From an uncultured Bacteroidales bacterium (lineage in GTDB: Bacteria > Bacteroidota > Bacteroidia > Bacteroidales > UBA932): a stretch of 64,000 bases of DNA. Below, in pieces: positions 36,925 through 44,682 of the stretch (positions are counted from its first letter, which is position 1; every line of letters starts with the position of its first letter). The translations under genes and the position numbers were made by a program. The stretch is taken from assembly GCA_946405435.1 (NCBI GenBank), contig CAMJHF010000013.1:19573-83572 (forward strand), read 5' to 3'. The notes beneath the pieces are model-generated. The model did no database searches, had not been told where the DNA came from, and saw only the letters and a list, made by a program, of their open reading frames with translations.

Positions 36925-37967
36925 TAATTAGAAGCAAAGCCCCTCTGCGGCTGGGCCTGGCAGGCGGCGGAAGCGACGTGTCGCCGTACAGCGACATCTA
37001 CGGCGGACATGTCCTCAATGCCACCATCAACCTGTATGCTTACTGCACTATCGAGGAGCGCAGCGACGGCCGTATAAGCATAGATTCCTTCGATTCCGCT
37101 TGCTCGCTGTCTTTCCCTCTGGTCAGGCAGCTTCCGGTGGATGGCAGCGCCGACCTTGTCAAAGGCGTGTACAACCGCATAATGAAAGACTATCCTTTCG
37201 AGCCGAGGGCCTTCAGGATTGTAACATACAATGATGCGCCGGCCGGTTCCGGCCTCGGTACTTCCAGCACCATGGTGGTGTGCATACTCAAGGCCTTCGT
37301 AGAATGGCTGTCGCTTCCCATGGGGGATTACGAGATAGCCCGCCTTGCCTATGAGATAGAGCGCAAGGACCTTGGCCTGTCCGGCGGCAAGCAGGACCAG
37401 TACGCAGCAGCATTCGGCGGGTTCAATTTCATAGAGTTTCTTCCCGACGATCGTGTGATAGTCAATCCGCTCAAGGTCAAGCGCTGGATTACCGACGAAC
37501 TGGAGGCCGGCCTTCTGCTGTACTTTACCGGCAAATCGCGCGACGGAGCCAGGATAATCGACGAGCAGCGGAGGAACACCAGTTCGGGCAATGCAGACGC
37601 CATCGAGGCCATGCATCAGATAAAACGCAGTGCTGTCGACATGAAAGCGGCGATTCTCAAAGGCGACATGCATGCCTTCGCCGACATACTCGGAAAAAGC
37701 TGGGAGCATAAGAAGAAGATGGCTGAAGGTATAAGCAACCCCTCTATCCAGCACGCATTCGATGTGGCGATGGCGGCAGGCGCCAAAGCCGGCAAAGTCA
37801 GCGGCGCCGGCGGGGGAGGATTCATAATCTTCTATGCCGATCCGGCCGACAAGAAGCGGGTGGAGGAAGCGCTCAAGACGCTTGACGGCTTTGTGCTGCC
37901 CTTCCTTTTCACGGACGGCGGCGCCCACGGATGGAAAATATATGACACAGATACTGTAAACAAATGA
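36921..37967 (+). CDS. hddA: D-glycero-D-manno-heptose 7-phosphate kinase (GHMP family)
   Basis: 348 residues. A GHMP kinase with the N-terminal RSKAPLRLGLAGGGSDVSPY that is typical of HddA and related sugar kinases, the ATP loop PAGSGLGTSST (about residues 109-119), and the C-terminal GAGGGGFI motif. HddA phosphorylates heptose 7-phosphate at C1 in the alpha series, leading to GDP-D-glycero-alpha-D-manno-heptose. The neighbours gmhA and hddC-gmhB supply the other steps. Overlaps both neighbours by four bases. Confidence 0.9.
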   Translation: MIIRSKAPLRLGLAGGGSDVSPYSDIYGGHVLNATINLYAYCTIEERSDGRISIDSFDSACSLSFPLVRQLPVDGSADLVKGVYNRIMKDYPFEPRAFRIVTYNDAPAGSGLGTSSTMVVCILKAFVEWLSLPMGDYEIARLAYEIERKDLGLSGGKQDQYAAAFGGFNFIEFLPDDRVIVNPLKVKRWITDELEAGLLLYFTGKSRDGARIIDEQRRNTSSGNADAIEAMHQIKRSAVDMKAAILKGDMHAFADILGKSWEHKKKMAEGISNPSIQHAFDVAMAAGAKAGKVSGAGGGGFIIFYADPADKKRVEEALKTLDGFVLPFLFTDGGAHGWKIYDTDTVNK

Positions 37968-38599
37968 CAGAGGTATTGGAAGAAATGCTGCAGCGCTATC
38001 CTGTGCTGGAATGCTGCAGGGAGCAGATCGTCAAGGCGGCGGAAATACTGGTGGAGTCTTACGGCCGAGACGGGAAACTGCTGACTGCCGGCAACGGGGG
38101 CAGTGCCGCCGACGCCGAGCATATAGTGGGCGAGATGATGAAGACGTTCCGCATCCAGAAAACTCTTCCCGAGGGATATGCCGAGGCGCTGTTTGCCACC
38201 GATCCCGAGATGGGAAGCGTACTCAGGAGCCATCTCCAGGGTGCCTTGCCTGCCATTGCTCTTGACGGCCATATTTCGCTGAGTACGGCCTACATGAACG
38301 ACTGCGAGCCCCTGCTGTGCTTTGCCCAGCAGGTGAACGGCTACGGCCGTCCCGGCGACGTGCTGCTTGGCATAAGCACATCCGGTAACAGCCGTAATGT
38401 GCTGTATGCCGCCGTGGCTGCCAGGGCCCGCGGGATGAAGGTCATTGGCCTGACCGGAGGGCGTGACAACAGGCTGGAGAAGTTCTCCGACGTGTGCATC
38501 AAAGTCCCCGAAACCGAAACCTACAAGGTCCAGGAGCTGCACCTGCCCGTATATCACTGCCTCTGCCTCATGGTGGAGAAGCACTTCTACGGTAAATAA
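37964..38599 (+). CDS. gmhA: Sedoheptulose 7-phosphate isomerase (SIS domain)
   Basis: 211 residues. GmhA converts sedoheptulose 7-phosphate to D-glycero-D-manno-heptose 7-phosphate, the entry step. The SIS fold shows LTAGNGGSAADAEHIVGEM near residue 43 and LLGISTSGNSRNVLYA, with EVQ-like KVQELHLPVYH near the C-terminus. Its stop and the next start overlap by one base (TAATG), so GmhA and the fusion protein are probably made in similar amounts. Confidence 0.93.
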   Translation: MTEVLEEMLQRYPVLECCREQIVKAAEILVESYGRDGKLLTAGNGGSAADAEHIVGEMMKTFRIQKTLPEGYAEALFATDPEMGSVLRSHLQGALPAIALDGHISLSTAYMNDCEPLLCFAQQVNGYGRPGDVLLGISTSGNSRNVLYAAVAARARGMKVIGLTGGRDNRLEKFSDVCIKVPETETYKVQELHLPVYHCLCLMVEKHFYGK

Positions 38600-39780
38600 T
38601 GGAAGTTATTATCCTTGCCGGCGGTCTTGGGACGCGGCTTCGCAGCGTAGTAAGCGATCTGCCCAAGTGCATGGCCCCTGTGGGAGGAAAGCCTTTCCTG
38701 AGGTATCTTCTTGAAAACCTCAGGCGCTTTGATGTATCGCGGGTAATCCTGAGTGTCGGCTACTTGAAAGAGGCCGTGCAGGACTGGGTACGAGCGCATG
38801 CGTCCGACTATCCTTGGAAATTTTGCTTTGCGGTAGAAGACCATCCGCTTGGTACTGGAGGGGGCATAAGGCTTGCTTCGTCTTGTGCCGGTGAGGGAGA
38901 GGTAATCGTCCTTAACGGCGATACTTTCTTTGATGTCGACCTGGACGCCCTGCATCAGGCAAGACGCCGTTCCGGATCTCCGATAGCCTTGGCCCTTAAG
39001 CAGATGCGGGATTTCGACCGCTATGGAACGGTCGAGCTTGGACAGGAAGGGATAATACGAGCCTTCCGGGAAAAGCAATACTGCCGGGAGGGCCTTGTCA
39101 ATGGAGGAGTATATTCGATTGACCTTGGCAGCGGGATTCTGGACGGCCACCCGGAAAAGTTCTCTTTCGAGACCGACGTACTTGAGCCATGCTGCAGGGA
39201 GTCGCGCCTTTGCGGACTTGTGCAGGATGGATGGTTCATAGATATAGGGGTGCCGCAGGATTATGCCAGGGCTTGTGAAGTACCGCAGTTGCTTTCGCAT
39301 CCATCTTCTTTGGTGGACGTCATTGATTCCCTCGAGGGCTATGACACGCTTCTGCTGGACCGTGACGGGGTCCTCAACCGCTTGAGGCCCGGGGATTACG
39401 TAAAGAGCGTCGATGAATTCGAATGGCTGCCTGGAGCAATGCCCGCGCTTGCATCAGCGGCTCGTCGTTTCAAGGGAATCTACATCATAACGAACCAGAG
39501 GGGAGTAGGCAGGGGAGTCATGAGCCGGGAAGACCTGGACGGTATTCATTCGTGGATGATGGACCGCATAGCTGAGGCCGGGGGCAGGGTGGACGGTATC
39601 TATGTTTGCACCGCTGTTTCCGAGTCCGACCCGTACCGAAAACCGCAGCGCGGCATGTTCGACCTCCTGCTGCAGGATCATCCGGATGTGGATCCTGGAC
39701 GCTGCGCAATGGTCGGGGACAGCGAATCAGACATGCTCTTCGCCCGCAATTGCGGTATTGCCGGATATATTGTAAAATAA
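38599..39780 (+). CDS. Fusion HddC-GmhB: heptose-1-phosphate guanylyltransferase plus bisphosphate phosphatase
   Basis: 393 residues. Residues 1-235 are a sugar nucleotidyltransferase (LAGGLGTRLRSVVSDLPKCM, NGDTFFDVD), the HddC role of joining GTP to heptose 1-phosphate. Residues 248-393 are a HAD phosphatase (LLLDRDGVLN with Asp254 and Asp256, ITNQRGVGRG, YRKPQRGM, MVGDSESDM), the GmhB role of removing the C7 phosphate. The zinc-binding Cys/His loop of E. coli GmhB is absent. The last two steps of the GDP-heptose pathway are thus in one polypeptide. GMP specificity is inferred from the HddA neighbour. Confidence 0.88.
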   Translation: MEVIILAGGLGTRLRSVVSDLPKCMAPVGGKPFLRYLLENLRRFDVSRVILSVGYLKEAVQDWVRAHASDYPWKFCFAVEDHPLGTGGGIRLASSCAGEGEVIVLNGDTFFDVDLDALHQARRRSGSPIALALKQMRDFDRYGTVELGQEGIIRAFREKQYCREGLVNGGVYSIDLGSGILDGHPEKFSFETDVLEPCCRESRLCGLVQDGWFIDIGVPQDYARACEVPQLLSHPSSLVDVIDSLEGYDTLLLDRDGVLNRLRPGDYVKSVDEFEWLPGAMPALASAARRFKGIYIITNQRGVGRGVMSREDLDGIHSWMMDRIAEAGGRVDGIYVCTAVSESDPYRKPQRGMFDLLLQDHPDVDPGRCAMVGDSESDMLFARNCGIAGYIVK

Positions 39781-39786
39781 TTTTGC

Positions 39787-39794
39787 TATATTTG
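39787..39794 (+). promoter_or_regulatory. -7 box of the coiled-coil/zapA operon
   Basis: TATATTTG, a full TAnnTTTG match, ends six bases before the ATG at 39800. The transcript would start almost at the start codon. A TTG at 39770-39772 gives a short 14-base spacing, so the -33 element is doubtful. Confidence 0.55.
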
Positions 39795-39799
39795 TTCCG

Positions 39800-40069
39800 A
39801 TGCTAGAAGATATTCAAAGCCGAATCGAGAGGCTCATAGCCCTCTACGAGTCAGAGAAACAGCGTGCCGACTCCCTTGCCGCCCAGCTGGAAGAGAGCCG
39901 TGCCGCGGTTGCAGCCTCCAAAGAAAAGATAGCCGACCTGGACGGCCAGATCGACAATCTCAAGCTTCAGTTCGCCTTCAGCGGCGCAGGGGATCCGGCG
40001 CTTGCCAAGGAGCGTATCACCAAGCTTATCCGAGAGATAGACCGTTGCATTAAATTATTGGAGAAGTGA
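39800..40069 (+). CDS. Small coiled-coil protein upstream of zapA
   Basis: 89 residues, almost wholly helical. The first 70 residues have continuous heptads (IERLIALYESEKQRADSLAAQ and on) and the C-terminus is amphipathic (ITKLIREIDRCIKLLEK). Size and position directly ahead of zapA suggest a ZapB-like or ZapA-partner role in cell division, but the sequence itself shows only a coiled coil. It ends two bases before the zapA ATG, so both are probably made from one transcript. Confidence 0.75.
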   Translation: MLEDIQSRIERLIALYESEKQRADSLAAQLEESRAAVAASKEKIADLDGQIDNLKLQFAFSGAGDPALAKERITKLIREIDRCIKLLEK

Positions 40070-40071
40070 CC

Positions 40072-40356
40072 ATGGCGCAGAACATCAAACTGAAAATTGC
40101 CGGCATTGAATATCCTATGGTGGCCAATTCCCCTGAAATGGAGGAAACGATGCGCACCGCCGCAGATGAAATCAACCGCAAGTTCAACTCCTACGACCTC
40201 AAATACCCCGACAAGACTACCCTGGACAAGCTTATCATCGTCACGCTCAACGAAACCGTGAACCGAATTGCCTGCCAGAACAAGATGCAGCAGCTTGGGG
40301 AAGAGGCAAAGGCTCTCCAAGACAACCTGGACGCCTACCTGGAGCAATTGAAATAG
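40072..40356 (+). CDS. zapA: Cell division protein ZapA
   Basis: 94 residues from ATG 40072 (a GTG six bases earlier is open). ZapA cross-links FtsZ filaments at midcell. The N-terminal globular part (KLKIAGIEYPMVANSPEMEETMRTAADEIN) fits the ZapA family, which opens with an I-x-G-x-x-Y pattern, and the C-terminus is the expected coiled coil. The candidate 6S RNA begins seven bases after its stop, the same order as zapA-ssrS in E. coli. Confidence 0.88.
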   Translation: MAQNIKLKIAGIEYPMVANSPEMEETMRTAADEINRKFNSYDLKYPDKTTLDKLIIVTLNETVNRIACQNKMQQLGEEAKALQDNLDAYLEQLK

Positions 40357-40362
40357 ACATTT

Positions 40363-40521
40363 AAGCCGTCAGGCCCAAGAGGAGAAAACATCAAGTTTTT
40401 TACTTACCGGGTATACTCGGACCGCGGAAGGCAGGCCTGCCCGACAGGATCCCCGAACCGGACCGGAGCCCAAATCATTCGAGCCAGACAATTTTCTGAC
40501 TATTCGGCTGACGGCTTTTTT
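40363..40521 (+). ncRNA. ssrS: Structured RNA, candidate 6S RNA
   Basis: The ends pair perfectly: AAGCCGTCAG at 40363-40372 with CTGACGGCTT at 40508-40517, followed by a T run. Inside, CCGG and TCGG at about 40411-40425 can pair with CCGA and CCGG at about 40465-40475, and a GC-rich apical hairpin is centred on GGCAGGCCTGCC. Between these arms lie long single-stranded sides, the layout of 6S RNA (closing stem, central bubble, apical arm). Length near 159 nt and the place directly after zapA support this. No ORF is present. 6S RNA mimics an open promoter and binds the housekeeping RNA polymerase. Confidence 0.6.
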
Positions 40522-40529
40522 AAAACAAG

Positions 40530-40558
40530 AGACCGACCCTTTTCAGGGCCGGTCTTTT
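40530..40558. terminator. Bidirectional intrinsic terminator
   Basis: AGACCGACCCT and AGGGCCGGTCT form an 11-bp stem with one mismatch around a TTTC loop, followed by TTTT on the plus strand and preceded by an A-rich stretch that gives a T run on the minus strand. It would end the zapA/6S transcript and the convergent SusCD operon. Confidence 0.8.
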
Positions 40559-40576
40559 GCGTTGTGCGAGTTCAGA

Positions 40577-42802
40577 CTATTTCGTGACAATCTTTATATT
40601 ATCCAGGTACCAGCGGTTCTGGCCGCGGGTATTACTGATATACGGATCCACGTTTGTAGGATGCAGGGAAATGCGTGATTCGGCCGTGACTCCTGTAAAG
40701 GTCACGCTGGCATGCTGCCATTCCAGTTTGGTCTTGTCATCAGCCGTGGGCTGTGTGGAAGTGAGTTCCTCGCTTGCTCCGCCCTGGACCTCCGCGGTAA
40801 GAGTCATTATGTCGGGCTTGCTTCCGCCGGTCATGCACCAGCACCAGTCGAAGGTAAGTTCAACAGTAGCGGTTGCCGTGAGGGCGCTGAGGGCAGGAAG
40901 TACGAGACCTGAACTCCAGTCGCTCTTGCCAAACTTCAGATAGTTCTTCTGCAGGTACAGGGTGCGTCCGTTGCCGCTGTCCGGCTCCGCAGTGGACCAT
41001 TCCGTCATTCCCTTTCCTCCCCAAATCCATGCGTAACCATTGCTAAGGAGCTGAGCCAGAATGGGCTGCAGGGCTTCGGTGGTAAAGATGTTGGGTGAAG
41101 AACCCACTGAATTGCTGGTTACGTCATCAGGCGCATTTGCAGCAGTTGCATAAGGCTCGAGCCACTCGAAGTTTTCTTCGAAGACGACAGTGCCAGGAGT
41201 GACTCCGCCGCCACCACCGCCGGAACCACCGTCGGCAGGCTGTACTTTGATATTGTCAAGGTACCAGCGATTCTGATGACGGGCGGCGTTTGTGATGTCC
41301 GGATCGTTGTTGTAAGGACGGATCGTAATCCGGGTAGCGGAAGTTGCGCCCTTTATGCGGACCGTGGCGTGCTGCCATTTAAGTTCGGTCAAATCACCTT
41401 CTGTAGGCTGCTCGGAGAGAATCTCCTCGCTGGTCTGTGTGCCGGTGGATTCGAATACACCGTCTCCGGTCACTACCAGAGCCAGGCTGGTATAGTCGGG
41501 CTTGGAACCTCCAGTCATGCACCAGCACCAGTCGAAGGTGACGTCTATGTCGTCAGATCCTGAAATGCCGGACAGGAGAGGAAGTATGATGCCTGAGCTG
41601 TAGGATGTCTTGCCGAACTTAAGGTAGTTCCTCTGGAGGTACAGAGTACGCTTGTTGCCGTTGTCCGGATCATCGCTCGACCAATCCTGGCCCTTCCATC
41701 CCCAGATGTAGCCGTAGCCGCGGTTCTGGAATTCTGCAATGAAGTCGGCGAACTGGGTGGCATTGGCAAAGACATTGGGCGCAGCGTTGGTGTCGACAGT
41801 ATTGTTGGCGACATCGTCGCCTGCACCAGAAGCGGATGTCCAGGGTTCCATCCACTCGAAATCATCTTCGAAGTAGATAAGCTGGTCTACGCCGTTGTCC
41901 TTTCGTTCGGTGGTTATGATTCCAAATTGCTTGGCTCCCAGAAGCCCGATTGTGTACCCCTTGAGAGCGACCTTATGGCCTGCCAGGGAGGATATGCTCA
42001 GGTTGGCAGGGCAGTCAATCTGCTTGATGGAATAGTCGACACCGTTCACCGAGACAATGAGGTTGCCTCCGGCAACGACACCGCTTACGGTAACGTATTC
42101 GCAGACGTCACCTGAATAGTTCTCGATGGCCTCGTTGAGATTCTTGGGCTCGGGATAGCTGAAATCGCCTGAAGAATTGACTTTGAGTTCATCGACAGTA
42201 GTGATGGCCGGAAGGTTGTTCAGGCTTCCCTTGAGGCCCTTGACGGAGACTTTATCGCCGATTTTGACGCTGGACCCGTCCTTAGCATAGATATTGGTCG
42301 TGCCGTCGTTGAGGACATATCCGGCAGTAGTGACGGCAGCCACGGCGGCCTGATCGAGGATGAAAGATTTGCCGTCTGCAAGGGCGGCAATCATGTCCAG
42401 CCCGAGATGTTCGGCATTGCGGTAAGAGTCGCCTTCCTGATTGACCAGGATTATTAGGCGGCTGGCGAGGGTGTTGCCGGAGAATATGAGCGTATCATTA
42501 CGAGGCTCGAGCATGCCGCCGGCATCTACATTCTCCTGGGCCGTTACAGTCACGGTCATGACACCGTCTCCAGTAGAGGGGTCGACGCTGATCCATGACG
42601 GGGCAGTGGTGTGCCAGGGGCCGTCTGAATACACCGTGACAGTTTGAGCCGCGGGGTTCTTGGCCGTAAAAGTCAGGATTGACTGGTCTCCCAGAACAGC
42701 TTTGGCGACATTCTCGCCGCTTTCTTTCCGGCACGAGAAGGACAGGGCCAGGATTGCGGCAGCCAATGCTGTGACTTTCAATATTTTGACAATAGTATTC
42801 AT
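40577..42802 (-). CDS. Surface lipoprotein with BACON-like, OB-like and two tandem C-terminal domains
   Basis: 741 residues. Lipoprotein signal with Cys24 (LSFSC). Residues 40-122 look like a BACON domain (TVTVYSDGPWHTTAPSWISVDPSTG), common in Bacteroidetes glycan-binding proteins. Residues 135-300 resemble an OB-type fold (KIGDKVSVKGLKG, then ALKGYTIGLLGAKQFGI). Two homologous units follow (310-520 and 540-741), joined by a run of Gly, each with WCWCMTGGSKPD and ending in NRWYLDNIK. Being last in a SusCD operon, it is probably the surface glycan-binding protein. The binding role is inferred. Confidence 0.85.
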   Translation of the reverse strand: MNTIVKILKVTALAAAILALSFSCRKESGENVAKAVLGDQSILTFTAKNPAAQTVTVYSDGPWHTTAPSWISVDPSTGDGVMTVTVTAQENVDAGGMLEPRNDTLIFSGNTLASRLIILVNQEGDSYRNAEHLGLDMIAALADGKSFILDQAAVAAVTTAGYVLNDGTTNIYAKDGSSVKIGDKVSVKGLKGSLNNLPAITTVDELKVNSSGDFSYPEPKNLNEAIENYSGDVCEYVTVSGVVAGGNLIVSVNGVDYSIKQIDCPANLSISSLAGHKVALKGYTIGLLGAKQFGIITTERKDNGVDQLIYFEDDFEWMEPWTSASGAGDDVANNTVDTNAAPNVFANATQFADFIAEFQNRGYGYIWGWKGQDWSSDDPDNGNKRTLYLQRNYLKFGKTSYSSGIILPLLSGISGSDDIDVTFDWCWCMTGGSKPDYTSLALVVTGDGVFESTGTQTSEEILSEQPTEGDLTELKWQHATVRIKGATSATRITIRPYNNDPDITNAARHQNRWYLDNIKVQPADGGSGGGGGGVTPGTVVFEENFEWLEPYATAANAPDDVTSNSVGSSPNIFTTEALQPILAQLLSNGYAWIWGGKGMTEWSTAEPDSGNGRTLYLQKNYLKFGKSDWSSGLVLPALSALTATATVELTFDWCWCMTGGSKPDIMTLTAEVQGGASEELTSTQPTADDKTKLEWQHASVTFTGVTAESRISLHPTNVDPYISNTRGQNRWYLDNIKIVTK
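40580..41875 (-). repeat. Internal duplication within the lipoprotein gene
   Basis: Two copies of a roughly 205-residue coding unit, 41875-41243 and 41185-40580, aligned along their length. The stretch encoding the WCWCMTGGSKPD motif is nearly identical in DNA, suggesting a fairly recent duplication or gene conversion. A Gly-rich linker lies between the copies. Confidence 0.8.
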
Positions 42803-42805
42803 GAT

Positions 42806-44671
42806 CTATTTCCAATTAGGGTTCTGGACAAGAGCCTTGTTTAGCAGAAGCTCGTTTTCAGGAATAGGGTAGAAGTAGTGTTTGTTCTCATCGAAAGAAT
42901 GAGAAACGCTGTGAAGTGCGTCGCGGACACCTGAAGTAGCAAGTTTGCCTGTGTTGGGATCTACAAGATAGAAAATCTCGTCTGTCGAAGATTCATTTCC
43001 GCTAGCGGGATCATAAATCATGTACTTTGTGCCGCTTGCATTTGAAGAGCCGACATAGAAAGTGTACTTACTGTCGTCTCCGAATGTATACTCGCCGGGC
43101 CCCTGTATATACATGCCATACATGGGCTGGTTCAGGCAGTAGCCGGCTTTCCATCTCATAAGGTCGAAATAGCGGCCATAGCCCTCCTGGAAAAGCTCGA
43201 CAGCCCTCTCCCTTCGAATCTCGAGGATCACGCCCTTGTTGGCTCCGGAGACATTGGTATAACCGGTTTCAGCAGAGCTCAGGTACGGGTCGGGGTTTGC
43301 GTTGGCGGCAGCCATGTCAAGTGCCGGCATGCCTACGCGGGCCCTTATGAGGTTCACGGATATGTCGAGGTCGCCCTGGGTAAGTTCTCCCAGTTCTGCT
43401 TTTGCCTCCGCATAGTTCAGCAGGGCCTCTGCATAGCGGAATACAGGCATGTCGTTGAAGCAGTTGTCGGTAGAATAGGGCTTTGTATCATACGAAGGTA
43501 TGTACTTGATGGTCTGGTAACCTGTCTGGCAATATGCGAATTCAGGACCGTCCTGGCTCTTGCCCGGGCTCTTCCAGCTGTAGCCGGGAGTGCGGATGGT
43601 CTGGGCAAGACGGGGATCGCGGTCGGCAACTTCCTCTGCGAAGGGCATTACGTTCCAGCCGGGCTTGTCGGTGAAGCGGGTACCGTCTTTCATCAGGTAC
43701 TGGTCAACCAGTTTCTTGGTCATGCCGTAACGGGCGGAGGTCTGGTTAGTGATGTCGCGGCCGCAGTCGTGCTTGATCTTGAGGTCGCGGTCATAGTTGA
43801 CGGCAAGGATTATCTCGTCGGTGTTGGCATTGTCTGAGTTGAACAGGGTTAGGTAATCACTGTTTGGCTTGCCTGTGCTGAACAGCTTGTATGCGCCGGA
43901 GTCCATTAGCTGCTTAGCTGCCTTTGCTGCAAGATCCAGATAATACTTGTAGTCATGGGTCGTGCCATCTGCTGCAGTGTATGAGTTCTCGAATGGCGCA
44001 GGGGAAGTATGATACTTGCGGAATGTACCCTCAAAGAGGCAGAACTTCGCCTTCAGGAACATAGCCGTGTACTTATTGACGCGGTATGCGGTCTGAGGAG
44101 CGGAAGCCTTGCCCGGAAGGTCTGCAATTGCCACGTCGATGTCCTCTATCATGTGCTGAAGGACAGTCTCGCGGGTATCACGGGGGAAGTAGAGGTCCTC
44201 ATCGGCAGATCCAAGTTCGCGGTCTATCCATGGAACATCTCCGAACTTCTGGACCATGTTTGCATAAAAATATGCCCTCCAGAATTTAACCAGAGCTGTA
44301 TACTCACGCACCGCATTCTCATCGTTGCAATTATCGATGTTCCCCAAAAGGGTATTCATCTTTCGCAAATCACCCCAGGCTCCGGTTCCGGCGCCCCAAC
44401 CGCCGCCGGTTGCAGGCACTGTGCGGTCGTTGCCGCCACGGATGAGATCGGAGGGATTCATCTTGACGAACACGTCACTCTCCCTTGCGAACGGTTCCTT
44501 GTCCAGGAGGTTGTTGTAGAAGGTATTGGAGAACAGCTGAAGATCTTCGGCCGTCTTGAAATACGAATCGGGTGTAATCTGGGACTCGGGTACAAGGGTA
44601 ATCAGATCTTCCAGGTTGCAGGAGACGGTCAGCAGTGACGCCAGTGCTACAAGTAATATAGACTTTTTCAT
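42806..44671 (-). CDS. SusD/RagB-family nutrient-binding outer membrane lipoprotein
   Basis: 621 residues. Lipoprotein signal with Cys18 (LLTVSC), then the typical start ITPDSYFKTAEDLQLFSNTFYNNLL. SusD features: the helical TPR-like core, FRYAEALLNYAEAKAELG, and IRRERAVELFQEGYGRYFDLMRWK near the C-terminus. It forms the lid on the SusC transporter and captures oligosaccharides at the surface. It lies 11 bases after susC and three bases before the BACON-like lipoprotein. The ligand is unknown; no degradative enzyme is in this operon. Confidence 0.95.
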   Translation of the reverse strand: MKKSILLVALASLLTVSCNLEDLITLVPESQITPDSYFKTAEDLQLFSNTFYNNLLDKEPFARESDVFVKMNPSDLIRGGNDRTVPATGGGWGAGTGAWGDLRKMNTLLGNIDNCNDENAVREYTALVKFWRAYFYANMVQKFGDVPWIDRELGSADEDLYFPRDTRETVLQHMIEDIDVAIADLPGKASAPQTAYRVNKYTAMFLKAKFCLFEGTFRKYHTSPAPFENSYTAADGTTHDYKYYLDLAAKAAKQLMDSGAYKLFSTGKPNSDYLTLFNSDNANTDEIILAVNYDRDLKIKHDCGRDITNQTSARYGMTKKLVDQYLMKDGTRFTDKPGWNVMPFAEEVADRDPRLAQTIRTPGYSWKSPGKSQDGPEFAYCQTGYQTIKYIPSYDTKPYSTDNCFNDMPVFRYAEALLNYAEAKAELGELTQGDLDISVNLIRARVGMPALDMAAANANPDPYLSSAETGYTNVSGANKGVILEIRRERAVELFQEGYGRYFDLMRWKAGYCLNQPMYGMYIQGPGEYTFGDDSKYTFYVGSSNASGTKYMIYDPASGNESSTDEIFYLVDPNTGKLATSGVRDALHSVSHSFDENKHYFYPIPENELLLNKALVQNPNWK

Positions 44672-44682
44672 ATCCGTATCCT

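Noticed and set aside
35812..37928. Two 340-360 codon antisense frames opposite the nucleotidyltransferase-fold and hddA genes
   Set aside because: Both fall on real genes with family motifs and tight operon spacing.
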